64,000 nt of DNA, from assembly GCA_900772475.1 (NCBI GenBank), contig CAAHEI010000074.1:89764-153763 (forward strand). The letters run 5' to 3'. Both the position numbers and the translations under genes were made by a program. Source of the stretch: Clostridia bacterium. Lineage in GTDB: Bacteria > Bacillota > Clostridia > TANB77 > CAG-465. A model generated the notes under the pieces. It saw only the letters and a list, made by a program, of their open reading frames with translations, was not told where the DNA came from and searched no databases. Of the stretch, positions 17,887 to 27,155 are shown one piece after another. The stretch's first letter is position 1; each line of letters starts with the position of its first letter.

Positions 17887-17898
17887 TTTACAAGGTAT

Positions 17899-17927
17899 AT
17901 TATATAATATAAACAAATGTTTGTCAA
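17899..17927 (-). promoter_or_regulatory. Consensus promoter of the yneA-like gene
   Basis: On the minus strand, TTGACA (17927-17922), a 17-nt spacer and TATAAT (17904-17899): a full sigma-A consensus, which would need repression to stay off. Confidence 0.85.
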
Positions 17928-17959
17928 CTCTTTTTTGTATAAAAAAGAATATTTGTTCT

Positions 17960-18580
17960 TTAAAATATAATTTCATTTATTTTCTTCATTATTTGTTCTT
18001 TATTTGTTCTCTCAATTTTTATTAATATATCTATTTTTTCATTAAACTTTACGCTGTCAATAATAATAAGTCTTTTAGCTATATATTCGCTCATTTTATT
18101 TTTAAAATTCTCATATTTGCAATATTCAATAATATATTCTTCTATATCGTAATTAAAAAGTTCATATCTTTCACATTTTAGAAGTGCACCTCTAAAAGAA
18201 TTCAAATATGCTCTTGAAAGAGGACCTGCCCCAAGTAAAATTCCCCCAAAATACCTTACTATCACAACACAAATATTTGTTATTCTTTCTTTTGATATAA
18301 GTTCATAAATAGCTTTTGTACCTGTACCTTGTGGCTCTCCATCATCTGAAAAATTTATTACTGGAGTATTGGTAATTTTGTCTAAATATGAATAGATATA
18401 TACAATATGCCTTGCATCTTTGTTTTCCGATTTTATTCTTTCTAAATAGTCTTCTGACTCATTCTTACAAGAAATATTAAATATATACGCAATAAATTTA
18501 GATTTTTTTTCTACCAGTATGTTTGATGCTACGTAATCACATTGATTTTTTTTTATATCTGATTTAAGGCTAAAATACAT
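17960..18580 (-). CDS. yigZ: YigZ/IMPACT-family protein
   Basis: The start at 18580 (MYFSLKSDIKKNQ) has AGGTGATTATTTTA before it; the longer in-frame start at 18685 would run into the divergent gene's promoter. The 206-residue product carries the family core FSDDGEPQGTGTKAIYELI (about 75-95) and VVIVRYFGGILLGAGPLSRAY. YigZ relatives share a fold with the N-terminal domain of IMPACT, a translation-related regulator; the bacterial role is not settled. The C-terminal part (about 135-206) is a small ferredoxin-like domain in this family. It is transcribed divergently from the PIN-like gene. Confidence 0.9.
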   Translation of the reverse strand: MYFSLKSDIKKNQCDYVASNILVEKKSKFIAYIFNISCKNESEDYLERIKSENKDARHIVYIYSYLDKITNTPVINFSDDGEPQGTGTKAIYELISKERITNICVVIVRYFGGILLGAGPLSRAYLNSFRGALLKCERYELFNYDIEEYIIEYCKYENFKNKMSEYIAKRLIIIDSVKFNEKIDILIKIERTNKEQIMKKINEIIF

Positions 18581-18636
18581 TAAAATAATCACCTGAATTA
18601 TTATATCATATTTTATATATATGTACAACAATATAG

Positions 18637-18666
18637 TTGACATATTATGTAAATACGTGGTATAAT
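18637..18666 (+). promoter_or_regulatory. Consensus promoter of the PIN-like gene
   Basis: TTGACA (18637-18642), an 18-nt spacer and TATAAT (18661-18666). AAGGAGTG and the ATG follow at 18703-18719. Confidence 0.75.
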
Positions 18667-18716
18667 TATGTAAATTGTTATACACTTTTGTTGTATTATA
18701 TAAAAGGAGTGAAATA

Positions 18717-19856
18717 ATGAAAAAATCAGTAGTCTATGCTGTTGATGCATTAGAACCAAATAATGTAGCATTAATCGCAAAAGATATTAATGATGAGTCA
18801 ATTGAAAAAATTATAATTCCTACATTTTTACTTAAAGAAATAAAGCGGAATTTTAGCTTTAATCAATTGTATGCAATTATAAAACTGTTGTCTACATCAG
18901 CCAAAATTGAATATATTGATTTCCCAACTATTTATTCAGTAGATGACAGCCATAAAGCAGGTGCTTGCTACAGAAATTTTGTATTATGCCTTGTAAGTAA
19001 TCGAAAAAAATACAAAAACTTGTTTGTAAAAACAGATAATTATGATTTAACGCTGGAATGTATTAAGAGAAATTTTCGCATTTTTATTAGAGAGGAGTAT
19101 AGTAGTAAATTACTTAATTATTGTGATGAACTTAAAGATAATATTGTGGTTCCTAAAACCAAAAGTCTTGTTATAGACACATCGTATTTTGTATATATGT
19201 TTAAAGAAAAAATTGGTTTAAACATGTTATTCGACCCAAATATAAAGAAAATATTTTTATCAGTCAATCTGGAAGAATTGATTAAAATACAAAGTATGGA
19301 TGTATTTTATTTATTGGTCTTTTTACTAAACAATAGAAAGAAATATAACATAAAATACGTCGTTGAAAACAAGGCATATGACAAAAGCAGCTGCAGTTAT
19401 ATACATGATCTTTTAATAATTACCTCTGCTCTTGAAAATATTAATAAAGAAGATTTAACTATTTGTTCTGCAGATCTCGAATTTATTATTCAATGTCTTG
19501 CTCTTGGAATAAATACAATTCAGGCTGTCATACAGCACCAAAATAATAATTCCAATGAGTGTGAAAAAATTATTGGATTGGATGAAAATTCCAATAATTC
19601 GAATTACACTAAATCTTTTCCTATTAAAATGAAAGCTAATACGGCATATCTTTCAACAAGATATATTTTAGTAGTATATGAAGATATTGCAAGTAAAATG
19701 TACGCTAAATCTTTTAAATTTAACAATAAAAGTTTTTTTAAGGCTACCGTTGGAAAATATGTTAAAATCTATAATCAGCAATTTCTTTATAAAATTATTG
19801 AAATAAACATAAATACCAATACGGCTAAACTTGAGAGAACAACTTTAAAGGCATAG
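18717..19856 (+). CDS. Unknown protein, possibly two tandem PIN-like domains
   Basis: The ATG at 18717 lies below AAGGAGTGAAATA. The 379-residue protein seems to contain two related halves. The first has VVYAVDALEPN, IIIPTFLLKEIKR and NLFVKTDNYDLTLECI. The second has SLVIDTSYFVYMF near 155, then SVNLEELIKIQ and LTICSADLEFIIQCLALGI. This resembles the D...E...(T/S)xD acidic layout of PIN nucleases twice over. A beta-rich basic domain follows (about 300-379). No partner antitoxin-like gene lies beside it, so a toxin-antitoxin role is not supported. The domain call is from pattern alone. Confidence 0.45.
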   Translation: MKKSVVYAVDALEPNNVALIAKDINDESIEKIIIPTFLLKEIKRNFSFNQLYAIIKLLSTSAKIEYIDFPTIYSVDDSHKAGACYRNFVLCLVSNRKKYKNLFVKTDNYDLTLECIKRNFRIFIREEYSSKLLNYCDELKDNIVVPKTKSLVIDTSYFVYMFKEKIGLNMLFDPNIKKIFLSVNLEELIKIQSMDVFYLLVFLLNNRKKYNIKYVVENKAYDKSSCSYIHDLLIITSALENINKEDLTICSADLEFIIQCLALGINTIQAVIQHQNNNSNECEKIIGLDENSNNSNYTKSFPIKMKANTAYLSTRYILVVYEDIASKMYAKSFKFNNKSFFKATVGKYVKIYNQQFLYKIIEININTNTAKLERTTLKA

Positions 19857-19863
19857 AATTTTA

Positions 19864-19898
19864 AAATCACACTATCTTAATAATAGTGTGATTTTTAT
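19864..19898. terminator. Bidirectional terminator before clpX
   Basis: AAATCACACTAT (19864-19875) pairs with ATAGTGTGATTT (19883-19894), with T tracts on both strands. It serves the PIN-like gene and the convergent clpX. Confidence 0.85.
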
Positions 19899-19908
19899 AT
19901 ATTTATAA

Positions 19909-21180
19909 TTATTTCTTGTATTCATATATTGGTTTTCCTTTACCATCTATAACATCTTTAGTTATTGTACATTTTACAATATTTTTATCAGATGGTACTT
20001 CATACATTGCCTCCATCATTGAGTTTTCCATTATAGCTCTAAGTCCCCTGGCTCCTGTTTTTCTCTCTGAAGCAAGTTCAACAACTCTTTCTAAGGCACC
20101 TTTATGAATATCTAATTTAACATTGTCCATTTTAAATAATTTTTTATATTGTTTAACAATAGCATTTTTAGGTTTCGTAAGAATATCTATTAATGCGTTC
20201 TTATCAAGGTTATTTAAACTTGTAATAATTGGTAAACGTCCAACAAGTTCAGGTATTAATCCAAATTTAATTATATCTTGAGGCTGAACTTCTGAGAAAA
20301 CTTTACCAACGTCTACATTTTCTTTTTCCTCAACTTTTGCTCCAAATCCCATTGATTTAGTATTAGTTCTTGCTTCTATTATCTTCTCTAAACCATCAAA
20401 AGCCCCACCGCAAATAAATAAAATATTCTTTGTATCAATTTTTATAAATTCTTGTTGTGGATGTTTTCTTCCACCTTGTGGCGGAACATTAGCAACTGTT
20501 CCCTCTATTATTTTAAGAAGAGCTTGTTGTACTCCCTCGCCACTTACATCACGTGTAATTGAAGGATTTTCAGATTTTCTAGTAATCTTGTCCAATTCGT
20601 CAATATATATAATTCCTTTTTCAGCTTTTTGAATATCAAAATCTGCTGCCTGAATAAGTCTTAATAATATATTTTCGACGTCTTCTCCAACATATCCAGC
20701 TTCGGTTAATGTTGTTGCATCTGCTATTGCAAAAGGTACATGTAAAATTTTTGCTAATGTCTGAGCAAGTAATGTTTTTCCACAACCTGTAGGTCCAAGT
20801 AATAATATATTACTCTTTTGTATTTCAACATCATCTAATTTATCTTGATTTCTAATTCTTTTGTAATGATTGTATACAGAAACAGCCAAAACTCTTTTTG
20901 CAACATCTTGACCAATTACATATTCATCCAAAACTTTTTTTATTTCCTCTGGTGAAGGTAAATCTTTTCCCTCCACAAGTTCTTTATTTTTAGATGACAC
21001 ATCATCGCCTGTTAAAGGAACTTCTTGATTATGCATAATTTTATGACACATCTCTACGCAATCATCACAAATATAGATAGACTCAGGGCCTTCTATCATT
21101 TTATTTACTTCTTCCCTAAGTCTACCACAAAAAGAACAAAAAATCATATCATCATATGAAGATTTTCCTTTTTTTCCCAT
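19909..21180 (-). CDS. clpX: ClpX, ATPase subunit of the ClpXP protease
   Basis: The 423-residue protein has an N-terminal zinc-binding domain (C15, C18, C38 and C41 in CSFCGRL and CDDCVEMC). The AAA+ core has Walker A GPTGCGKTLLAQ, Walker B IIYIDELDKI, the pore motif GYVGED and the sensor region VGRLPIIT. The IGF loop that docks on ClpP appears here as MGFGAKV. ClpX unfolds tagged proteins and feeds them to ClpP. The gene begins three bases after the clpP stop, in a tig-clpP-clpX run, a common bacterial order. Confidence 0.97.
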   Translation of the reverse strand: MGKKGKSSYDDMIFCSFCGRLREEVNKMIEGPESIYICDDCVEMCHKIMHNQEVPLTGDDVSSKNKELVEGKDLPSPEEIKKVLDEYVIGQDVAKRVLAVSVYNHYKRIRNQDKLDDVEIQKSNILLLGPTGCGKTLLAQTLAKILHVPFAIADATTLTEAGYVGEDVENILLRLIQAADFDIQKAEKGIIYIDELDKITRKSENPSITRDVSGEGVQQALLKIIEGTVANVPPQGGRKHPQQEFIKIDTKNILFICGGAFDGLEKIIEARTNTKSMGFGAKVEEKENVDVGKVFSEVQPQDIIKFGLIPELVGRLPIITSLNNLDKNALIDILTKPKNAIVKQYKKLFKMDNVKLDIHKGALERVVELASERKTGARGLRAIMENSMMEAMYEVPSDKNIVKCTITKDVIDGKGKPIYEYKK

Positions 21181-21183
21181 ATA

Positions 21184-21804
21184 TTACTTCTCCTTAACTA
21201 TATCGTTTATATTAGTCATTATTTCATCAATAAGTCCGTATTTTTTTGCCTCTTCAGCAGTCATATAATTATCTCTTTCAGTGTCTTTTTCAATAACATC
21301 CAATGGTTGACCTGTTCTTTCACTTAAAATTTTATTTAGTTTTTCTCTCGTTTTAACCATATGATCTGCATGTATTTTTATCTCAGTTGTTTGACCTGAA
21401 AGACCACCACCTGCAATTAAAGGTTGATGAATTAGTACTTCAGAATTAGGTAATGCATACCTTTTTCCCTTTTTACCTGCAGCAAGTAATACAGAACCCA
21501 TGCTTGCTGCAAGACCAACACAAATTGTACAAACATCAGATTTAATGTATTGCATAGTATCATATATAGCCATTCCATCAGTTATACTTCCACCAGGACT
21601 ATTAATATATAGATAAATATCTTTACCAGGATCCTCTGCATCTAAGAATAATAATTGAGCAATTACAACAGACGCAGACGCACTATCAACCTGTTCAGAT
21701 AAAAATATTATTCTTTCTTTTAAAAGTCTAGAGAAAATATCATAAGATCTTTCCCCTTTACTTGTTTGTTCAATAACATAAGGTACTAAACTATTTTTTT
21801 CCAT
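21184..21804 (-). CDS. clpP: ClpP, serine protease subunit
   Basis: The 206-residue protein shows the full ClpP pattern. The catalytic Ser is S101 in GLAASMGS, His is H126 in LIHQPL and Asp is D174 in EKDTERDNYM. The oxyanion-region string INSPGGSITDGMAIYD is also present. The N-terminal SLVPYVIEQTSKGER is the usual short propeptide and axial-loop region. It forms the tetradecameric chamber that ClpX feeds. GGAGGTTATAT precedes the ATG, 18 nt after the tig stop, so all three genes of the run are probably cotranscribed. Confidence 0.97.
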   Translation of the reverse strand: MEKNSLVPYVIEQTSKGERSYDIFSRLLKERIIFLSEQVDSASASVVIAQLLFLDAEDPGKDIYLYINSPGGSITDGMAIYDTMQYIKSDVCTICVGLAASMGSVLLAAGKKGKRYALPNSEVLIHQPLIAGGGLSGQTTEIKIHADHMVKTREKLNKILSERTGQPLDVIEKDTERDNYMTAEEAKKYGLIDEIMTNINDIVKEK

Positions 21805-21822
21805 TTATATAACCTCCTACTA

Positions 21823-23109
21823 TTATTTTTCAATTGCAGAGTCTACAATTATTTTCATAAGTTTATCTTGTTTTATTTTTTCTTCCATATAATGTCTTAC
21901 ATTCTCATTTTTATTTAAATCGTCATTTGTATTTTCAGATCCGTATTGTTTTTTTAATTCATCTATTTTTTCATCTATTTCTTTTGCTTCAACTTTAATA
22001 TCCTCAAGCTTTTCAATAGCATCTAGTGCAAGTTTTAATTTAACATTTTTTTCTGCTTCAGGTCTTAAATTTTTCTTAAATTCTTCTTCAGTTGTATTCA
22101 TATACATACAATAAGTTTTAAGATCTAATCCTTGATATGCTAAATTAGAAGCAAATTGATTTGACATACTTTCAACTTCGTCATCAATCATAGATTCAGG
22201 AATTACAACTTCTGTATTTTCAACTAATTTATCGATTACAGAAATTTCCTTTTGATTTTTAGCACTCTCTTCTTTTTGTTTTTTTACTTTCTTTTCAACA
22301 TCTTTTCTATAATCTGCTAAAGTTTCAAATTCAGAAACATCTTTTGCAAACTCATCATCAAGTTCAGGTAAAATTTTAGATTTTATACTTATTAGTTTTA
22401 CTTTAAACATAGCTGGTTTACCTGCTAGATTTTCAGCATGGTATTCTTTAGGGAATGTTACATTTATTTCTCTTTCTTCTCCTATTTTCATACCAATTAA
22501 TTGATCTTCAAATCCAGGTATAAATTGTCCACTACCAATTGTAAGTTCAAAATTTTCAGCTTTACCGCCTTCAAAAGCTACACCATCAACAAACCCTTCA
22601 AAATCTATTGTAGAAATATCATCTTTTTGCAGATCTCTGTCATCTACAGATACAACTCTTGCATTTTTTTGTCTATCAGATTCAATTGCAGCATCTACTT
22701 CTTTTTTTGATACTTTAGAATCAATTTTTTTAACTTCTAAACCTTTATATTTTTTTACAGTAGCTTCAGGTTTTACAAATAAAGTAACTGTATATATTAA
22801 ATCCTTACCTTTACCAATTTGCTTTACATCAAGCTCAGGTTTAGATACTACTTCTAATTTATTATCTTCTACAGCCTTTCTATATTCATCATCTACATTG
22901 TCTTCAATAACAGTTTCATATAAAACACCTTCACCGTATACTTTTTCTACTACATTTCTTGGAACTTTTCCATTTCTAAATCCAGGAACTTTAAAGTATT
23001 TTGAATTCTTATGAAAAGCTTTATCCAATTCTTTTTCGAAAGTTTCTTTATCCATTGTAAATTCTAATACTACTTTTGAATTTTCTTGTTTATCAATTTT
23101 TACATTCAT
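21823..23109 (-). CDS. tig: Trigger factor
   Basis: The start is placed at 23109 (MNVKIDKQENS). The in-frame ATG at 23124 is rejected because the ribosome binding site GGAGGA lies inside that extension. The 428-residue protein has the ribosome-binding domain with the loop motif VPGFRNGKVPRNVVEKVYG, a central FKBP-type prolyl isomerase domain (FEGFVDGVAFEGGKAEN to IPGFEDQLIGM) and a long helical C-terminal chaperone domain rich in Lys and Glu. It binds nascent chains at the ribosome exit. It heads the tig-clpP-clpX cluster. Confidence 0.95.
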   Translation of the reverse strand: MNVKIDKQENSKVVLEFTMDKETFEKELDKAFHKNSKYFKVPGFRNGKVPRNVVEKVYGEGVLYETVIEDNVDDEYRKAVEDNKLEVVSKPELDVKQIGKGKDLIYTVTLFVKPEATVKKYKGLEVKKIDSKVSKKEVDAAIESDRQKNARVVSVDDRDLQKDDISTIDFEGFVDGVAFEGGKAENFELTIGSGQFIPGFEDQLIGMKIGEEREINVTFPKEYHAENLAGKPAMFKVKLISIKSKILPELDDEFAKDVSEFETLADYRKDVEKKVKKQKEESAKNQKEISVIDKLVENTEVVIPESMIDDEVESMSNQFASNLAYQGLDLKTYCMYMNTTEEEFKKNLRPEAEKNVKLKLALDAIEKLEDIKVEAKEIDEKIDELKKQYGSENTNDDLNKNENVRHYMEEKIKQDKLMKIIVDSAIEK

Positions 23110-23164
23110 TTTTAAATCCTCCATTCAAGTAACTTTCATATATTACTATTAAACTAACTATTAT

Positions 23165-23192
23165 ATTATATCATATTTTTGTAATTTTTCAA
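23165..23192 (-). promoter_or_regulatory. Promoter for tig
   Basis: On the minus strand, TTGAAA (23192-23187), a 16-nt spacer and TATAAT (23170-23165) with TGA just before the -10. The rest of 23193-23410 is AT-rich and shows no further clear element apart from a second minus-strand TTGACA near 23310 without a good -10. Confidence 0.6.
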
Positions 23193-23410
23193 CCAAATGT
23201 TGGAAGAAAAATTTTAAAGTTTTAAAACCTTAAAAAACGTTGAAAAAAATTTTGCTATTTAAATTAATCGAAAATAAAAATTTTAAATTTATTATGTATA
23301 TTATGTTGTCAATAAATATTAATTATGCAATTTTTAATTAATTATAAACTGAACATTAACATGGATGTATGCTATAATGTTTTACTTGACATAATTTTTT
23401 TGCTCTTGTA

Positions 23411-23449
23411 AAATAATATACCATGAAAAATATTCATGGTATATTATTT
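23411..23449. terminator. Long perfect hairpin after the HhH gene
   Basis: A 17-bp perfect stem, AAATAATATACCATGAA (23411-23427) and its complement (23433-23449), lies 11 nt beyond the stop of the minus-strand gene at 23460 and probably ends its transcript. Confidence 0.7.
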
Positions 23450-23459
23450 AAATTACCTT

Positions 23460-24011
23460 TTACATTGACAAAAAATAATCAATTTCATATTTTATTTTTT
23501 TTCCAACACCCTTTAACTTTATTATTTCTTTATACTTTTCTCTCATCTGATCAACTGTACAAATACCATAGTTATATAATAACTTTATGGTTCTGGTATC
23601 AGATAATCCCTCATCTTTGATATCGCCATTTAAAAATTTTATGTTAAGTTCATGCATAGCATTTTCAAATTTATTCATATCGTAGTCGGTTATTTTATAT
23701 ACATATTGCAAATAATTTTTGGTATACTTTTTTACTTCAAATATACCGCCTATATCCTCTAACATATATGAAATTTTAGAAGAAAACTTTTGGCAAAAAA
23801 CTTTTTGACAAACTATAAACCCCATACTATTTAATTGTCTTGCAATTTCTTCACTTTTTTTAGGACCAATTCCCTTAATTTGACAAAAAGTTGCATTTTC
23901 ATAACTTGAAATAAGTTCTGATATAGTATGAATTCCTGCTTTGTTTAATTTTTTTACTTGATATTCAGTGATATCTAGTAAAGAAATTGGGCTTGCACCT
24001 GATAATCTCAT
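23460..24011 (-). CDS. Protein with two helix-hairpin-helix domains resembling RNA polymerase alpha-CTD
   Basis: The 183-residue protein has LDITEYQVKKLNKAGIHTI then ISELISSYENATFCQIKGIG and PKKSEEIARQL near the N-terminus (about 12-58). A second, similar unit lies at the C-terminus (LSDTRTIKLLYNYGICTVDQ, then IIKLKGVGKKIKYEID, about 135-180). Both resemble the L-x-x-x-x-x-x-L-x-x-x-G-I-x-T-x-x-x-L and G-I/V-G-x-K pattern of the alpha-subunit C-terminal domain and related HhH nucleic-acid-binding modules. The middle part is unassigned. It could bind DNA or RNA; no partner gene is adjacent. Function unknown. Confidence 0.6.
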   Translation of the reverse strand: MRLSGASPISLLDITEYQVKKLNKAGIHTISELISSYENATFCQIKGIGPKKSEEIARQLNSMGFIVCQKVFCQKFSSKISYMLEDIGGIFEVKKYTKNYLQYVYKITDYDMNKFENAMHELNIKFLNGDIKDEGLSDTRTIKLLYNYGICTVDQMREKYKEIIKLKGVGKKIKYEIDYFLSM

Positions 24012-24205
24012 AAAAATATTCTCCTTTATATAATAATAGTATAAGAATTTTTGCTTAGATTAATTATATCTATGCGTAAATATTCTGTACTTGTATTATA
24101 CACTTATTTTTTAAAAAGTCAAGTCTTATGTTGACTCTATATGGAAAATATGATAGAATAATAAAAAACTTTTAAACCAAAAATAATTTAAAGGAGATGT
24201 CTTTT

Positions 24206-24775
24206 TTGAAAAATAAAGAAAATATTTCAGAAGAAAATATAATTAAAATTTTTGAACGGTTAGAAAAAAAAGAAAAATTAACCAAAATGATGCATAAAAT
24301 TGTAAAAGTTTTATTTTTTGCTATAATTTTTACAGCTATATCATTGTTTATACTGCTGATTTTCGAAATGATGTATGCACCATCAAAAAGTGATATAGCA
24401 GTAAATAACTTTAACGCAAAGGATCTATCCATTGATTTAGAAACAAAATGTGATGTAAATGATTTGACTATAAATTGTGAACTTATAGAAAAAAGTAAGG
24501 ATAACATTGTTACATCTAAAAAATTAATTGCCTTACAGGTAGGCACAATAAAGAAAACAGAAAAGCCATTAAAAGTATTTCTTGAAAAATCAAAATTAGA
24601 TATTAAAAATAAAAATATACTTGCATTAAAATATAAAAGCTTTTCTTGTTCCCCAAAGTTTCAAACTGTTATATGCTTTTTGATTATTATGTTCTTTTTG
24701 TCATTAATTTTATTTTTTGTTATAAAATTATATTTTCCAGGATATGACAAAAAAATTTTTTACTATCAAGACTAG
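24206..24775 (+). CDS. Two-TM membrane protein of unknown function, TTG start
   Basis: AAAGGAG lies at 24189-24195, directly against an ATG at 24197 but well spaced from TTG at 24206, so the TTG is preferred (189 residues). The protein has a charged head, one membrane segment (about 35-57), an extracellular-like domain of about 100 residues containing two Cys (CDVNDLTINCEL) and a second membrane segment (about 155-178). I recognise no family. It stands alone between two terminators. Confidence 0.65.
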   Translation: MKNKENISEENIIKIFERLEKKEKLTKMMHKIVKVLFFAIIFTAISLFILLIFEMMYAPSKSDIAVNNFNAKDLSIDLETKCDVNDLTINCELIEKSKDNIVTSKKLIALQVGTIKKTEKPLKVFLEKSKLDIKNKNILALKYKSFSCSPKFQTVICFLIIMFFLSLILFFVIKLYFPGYDKKIFYYQD

Positions 24776-24898
24776 TTGAAATTTAAAAAATTGAATAATT
24801 GTATAGAAAGATTATTAATGCAATTATTACTAATAAAGATTAATTTTGTACTTTTGATTAATTATAGTCTAAATAGTAACAAAAAATTAAAGAAAAAT

Positions 24899-24937
24899 AA
24901 TAGTCAAGTTCAAATCTGAACTTGACTATTATTTTTT
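24899..24937 (+). terminator. Terminator after the two-TM protein gene
   Basis: A 14-bp stem (24899-24912 with 24917-24930; core AGTCAAGTTCA) is followed by ATTTTTT. The rest of the 324-nt gap 24776-25099 is AT-rich, and I see nothing else in it. Confidence 0.85.
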
Positions 24938-25099
24938 ATATTATGAAGAGCATCGCTTTTTTCAAAAGTGTATATTATAAAAAATTACATAAAAATTATT
25001 AAAAGTGTACTAAATCATTATATTTCTTAATTAAATTGCAAAGGATTGCATTACCTAAGTTTATAATTTTTTTTGCTTGTGCTTTTTTAACTATCTTAA

Positions 25100-27151
25100 T
25101 TATTTTAAATAATCTTCAATTATTTTATACATCCATGCAGAGGAACCTGTATACCAAGTCCATCCACCTCTCCCAGGATGTTCAGGATTAGAATATATAT
25201 CTGCTGCTACTACATATGGCTCAACCATATATTTATCTACTTTTTCTTTGGTATCACTATGGTAAATAGGATTTAAAAATTTTAATATTTCAATTCCCTT
25301 TTCCTTATTTTTTAATTCAAAATATGCTTTTGAAAACCAAGTTGCGCCATGAGTATATTGTCCTCCATTTTCTCTTGTCCCTGGAACATATGCCTTTATA
25401 TATCCAGGATTATTTTTAGGTTTATCAAACGGTGGATATAGTAGTCTTACTACCATATTTTCCTTATCAACAAGATAATTATATGCACATTCCATACATG
25501 TTAAAAGTTCATTTTTTACATCTTTATCATTTATCATCGAAATAACAGCCCAAGACTGAGATATAATATCAACTTTACACTCTTTATTTGAGTACGCACC
25601 AAGCACTTCACCATTTTCAAAAAATGCTCTTACAAAATGATCGCTATCCCAACAATTTTCAATAATGCTATGCTTTAATAAATGTCTTTCTCTTTTACAT
25701 GTTTCAACCATTTCATTATCTTTCATATATTTTGCTATGCTAGAAAATCTATCTAAAACATTCATCATAAAAAATGTAAGCCATACTGATTGACCACGTA
25801 TATTGCTAAAGCCATCATTCCAATCACCATCTCCAATATCAAGTAACCCATTTGAAGGATTCTTTCTTGATAAGCCATATGTAATTGTCTTTTTTGCATG
25901 ATTATAAACACTATCTTCTACATTAATATTGTGATAAACATCATAAAGTTCTCTTCTATTTCCCATTAGTTTATCTTCTAAATATTTCGTTTTCTCTTCT
26001 AATACAGAGTAATCTTTAGTTTTAGATATATATTCACTTAAAACATAAGGAAGCCATAAATAATCATCACTAAAATATGTCCTAATTCCTGCAGAGTTGT
26101 GTTCATGCCACCAATGCAAAACATCACCTTTTTCAAACTGTTTACTTGAATTTAAAATTATTTGATTTCTTGTAATCTCAGGCGAAGACGAAATCAAGGC
26201 TAAGGTATCCTGAAGTTGATCTCTAAATCCAATAGCTCCTCCTGATTGATAAAAACCACTTCTAGCATAAAGTCTACATACTATAGTTTGATATAAAAGC
26301 CAACCATTTGCCATTATATCAATATATTCATCACCAGTGTTAAATTTTGTGTTTGGTACAACAAGTTTCTTCCAGTATTTTTTAGTTTCATTATATTCTT
26401 TTACAACGTTTTTATTTGATGAATATTTATTTTTCATGCTTTTTATATACTCTTTAGTTTTTGTTTTATTTGCACCTAAAATTATCGAAAATTCTTCTTT
26501 TGAATTTGGAGCTATTACTATATTTAAACTTAAGTTATAGCTTTTTGTATCAAATTCATACGTTGTGTTATCACTATCTTTTACAACAAATTCAAATGCT
26601 TCGCACTCAGAAAAATCAATACTATAAGGATTTTTTAAAATCATTGTATTATCTTCCTCTTTACACAATATATACCCAGCATTTGTTTCCTGAGATACTC
26701 CAAGAGTCGGTTCTAATTTATATTCAATTTTTACATTTTTCTCTTCTCCATAATTATTTTCAAGTGTAATATATTGAATTTTTATATTATCTTCTTTAGG
26801 AATAAATATATCCATAGTTTTTCTTATATACTCTTCTTCCTCAAGAACTCTTGTATATCCAAATCCATAAACTAAATTATAGTTTTTTTCAAATATTCCC
26901 TTAAAAGATTCACCAGGCTTAAATTCAATCCAATCATTGCACCAATCAGTAAGCTTATATTCCCTACTATTAATATAATAGGTATACACGGTACCATAAC
27001 TTGAAATTATAGTACCGAAATTTTTATTAGCCATTACATTACACCATGGAAGAGGAGTATTAGTATTTAAAATATGATACTCATCTTCATTTTTAGAAAA
27101 ACCTCCATATGAATTAAACGCAATGTAATCTGAAGTATTACCTATTTTCAT
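25100..27151 (-). CDS. GH94 phosphorylase-like module of a split cyclic beta-1,2-glucan synthase
   Basis: The start is set at 27151 (MKIGNTSDYIAF), five bases after the stop of the upstream gene, with GGGAGG before it; in-frame ATGs at 27178 and 27163 exist. The 683-residue protein has the GH94 beta-sandwich start (YGGFSKNEDEYHI, TPLPWCNVMAN, SREYKLTDWCND), then GAIGFRDQLQDTLAL, HEHNSAGIRTYFSDDYLWLP, the general-acid Asp motif GDGDWNDGF, and a C-terminal HPGRGGWTWYTGSSAWMYK. It covers the last module of Cgs/NdvB proteins, which trims glucan chain length by phosphorolysis. Here it is a separate gene downstream of the synthase half. Confidence 0.85.
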   Translation of the reverse strand: MKIGNTSDYIAFNSYGGFSKNEDEYHILNTNTPLPWCNVMANKNFGTIISSYGTVYTYYINSREYKLTDWCNDWIEFKPGESFKGIFEKNYNLVYGFGYTRVLEEEEYIRKTMDIFIPKEDNIKIQYITLENNYGEEKNVKIEYKLEPTLGVSQETNAGYILCKEEDNTMILKNPYSIDFSECEAFEFVVKDSDNTTYEFDTKSYNLSLNIVIAPNSKEEFSIILGANKTKTKEYIKSMKNKYSSNKNVVKEYNETKKYWKKLVVPNTKFNTGDEYIDIMANGWLLYQTIVCRLYARSGFYQSGGAIGFRDQLQDTLALISSSPEITRNQIILNSSKQFEKGDVLHWWHEHNSAGIRTYFSDDYLWLPYVLSEYISKTKDYSVLEEKTKYLEDKLMGNRRELYDVYHNINVEDSVYNHAKKTITYGLSRKNPSNGLLDIGDGDWNDGFSNIRGQSVWLTFFMMNVLDRFSSIAKYMKDNEMVETCKRERHLLKHSIIENCWDSDHFVRAFFENGEVLGAYSNKECKVDIISQSWAVISMINDKDVKNELLTCMECAYNYLVDKENMVVRLLYPPFDKPKNNPGYIKAYVPGTRENGGQYTHGATWFSKAYFELKNKEKGIEILKFLNPIYHSDTKEKVDKYMVEPYVVAADIYSNPEHPGRGGWTWYTGSSAWMYKIIEDYLK

Positions 27152-27155
27152 TTTA

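Noticed and set aside
23350..23450. Plus-strand promoter-like TATAAT near 23370 with a hairpin downstream, possible small RNA
   Set aside because: The -35 is poor and the hairpin lacks a T tract on the plus strand; it is better explained as the terminator of the minus-strand HhH gene.
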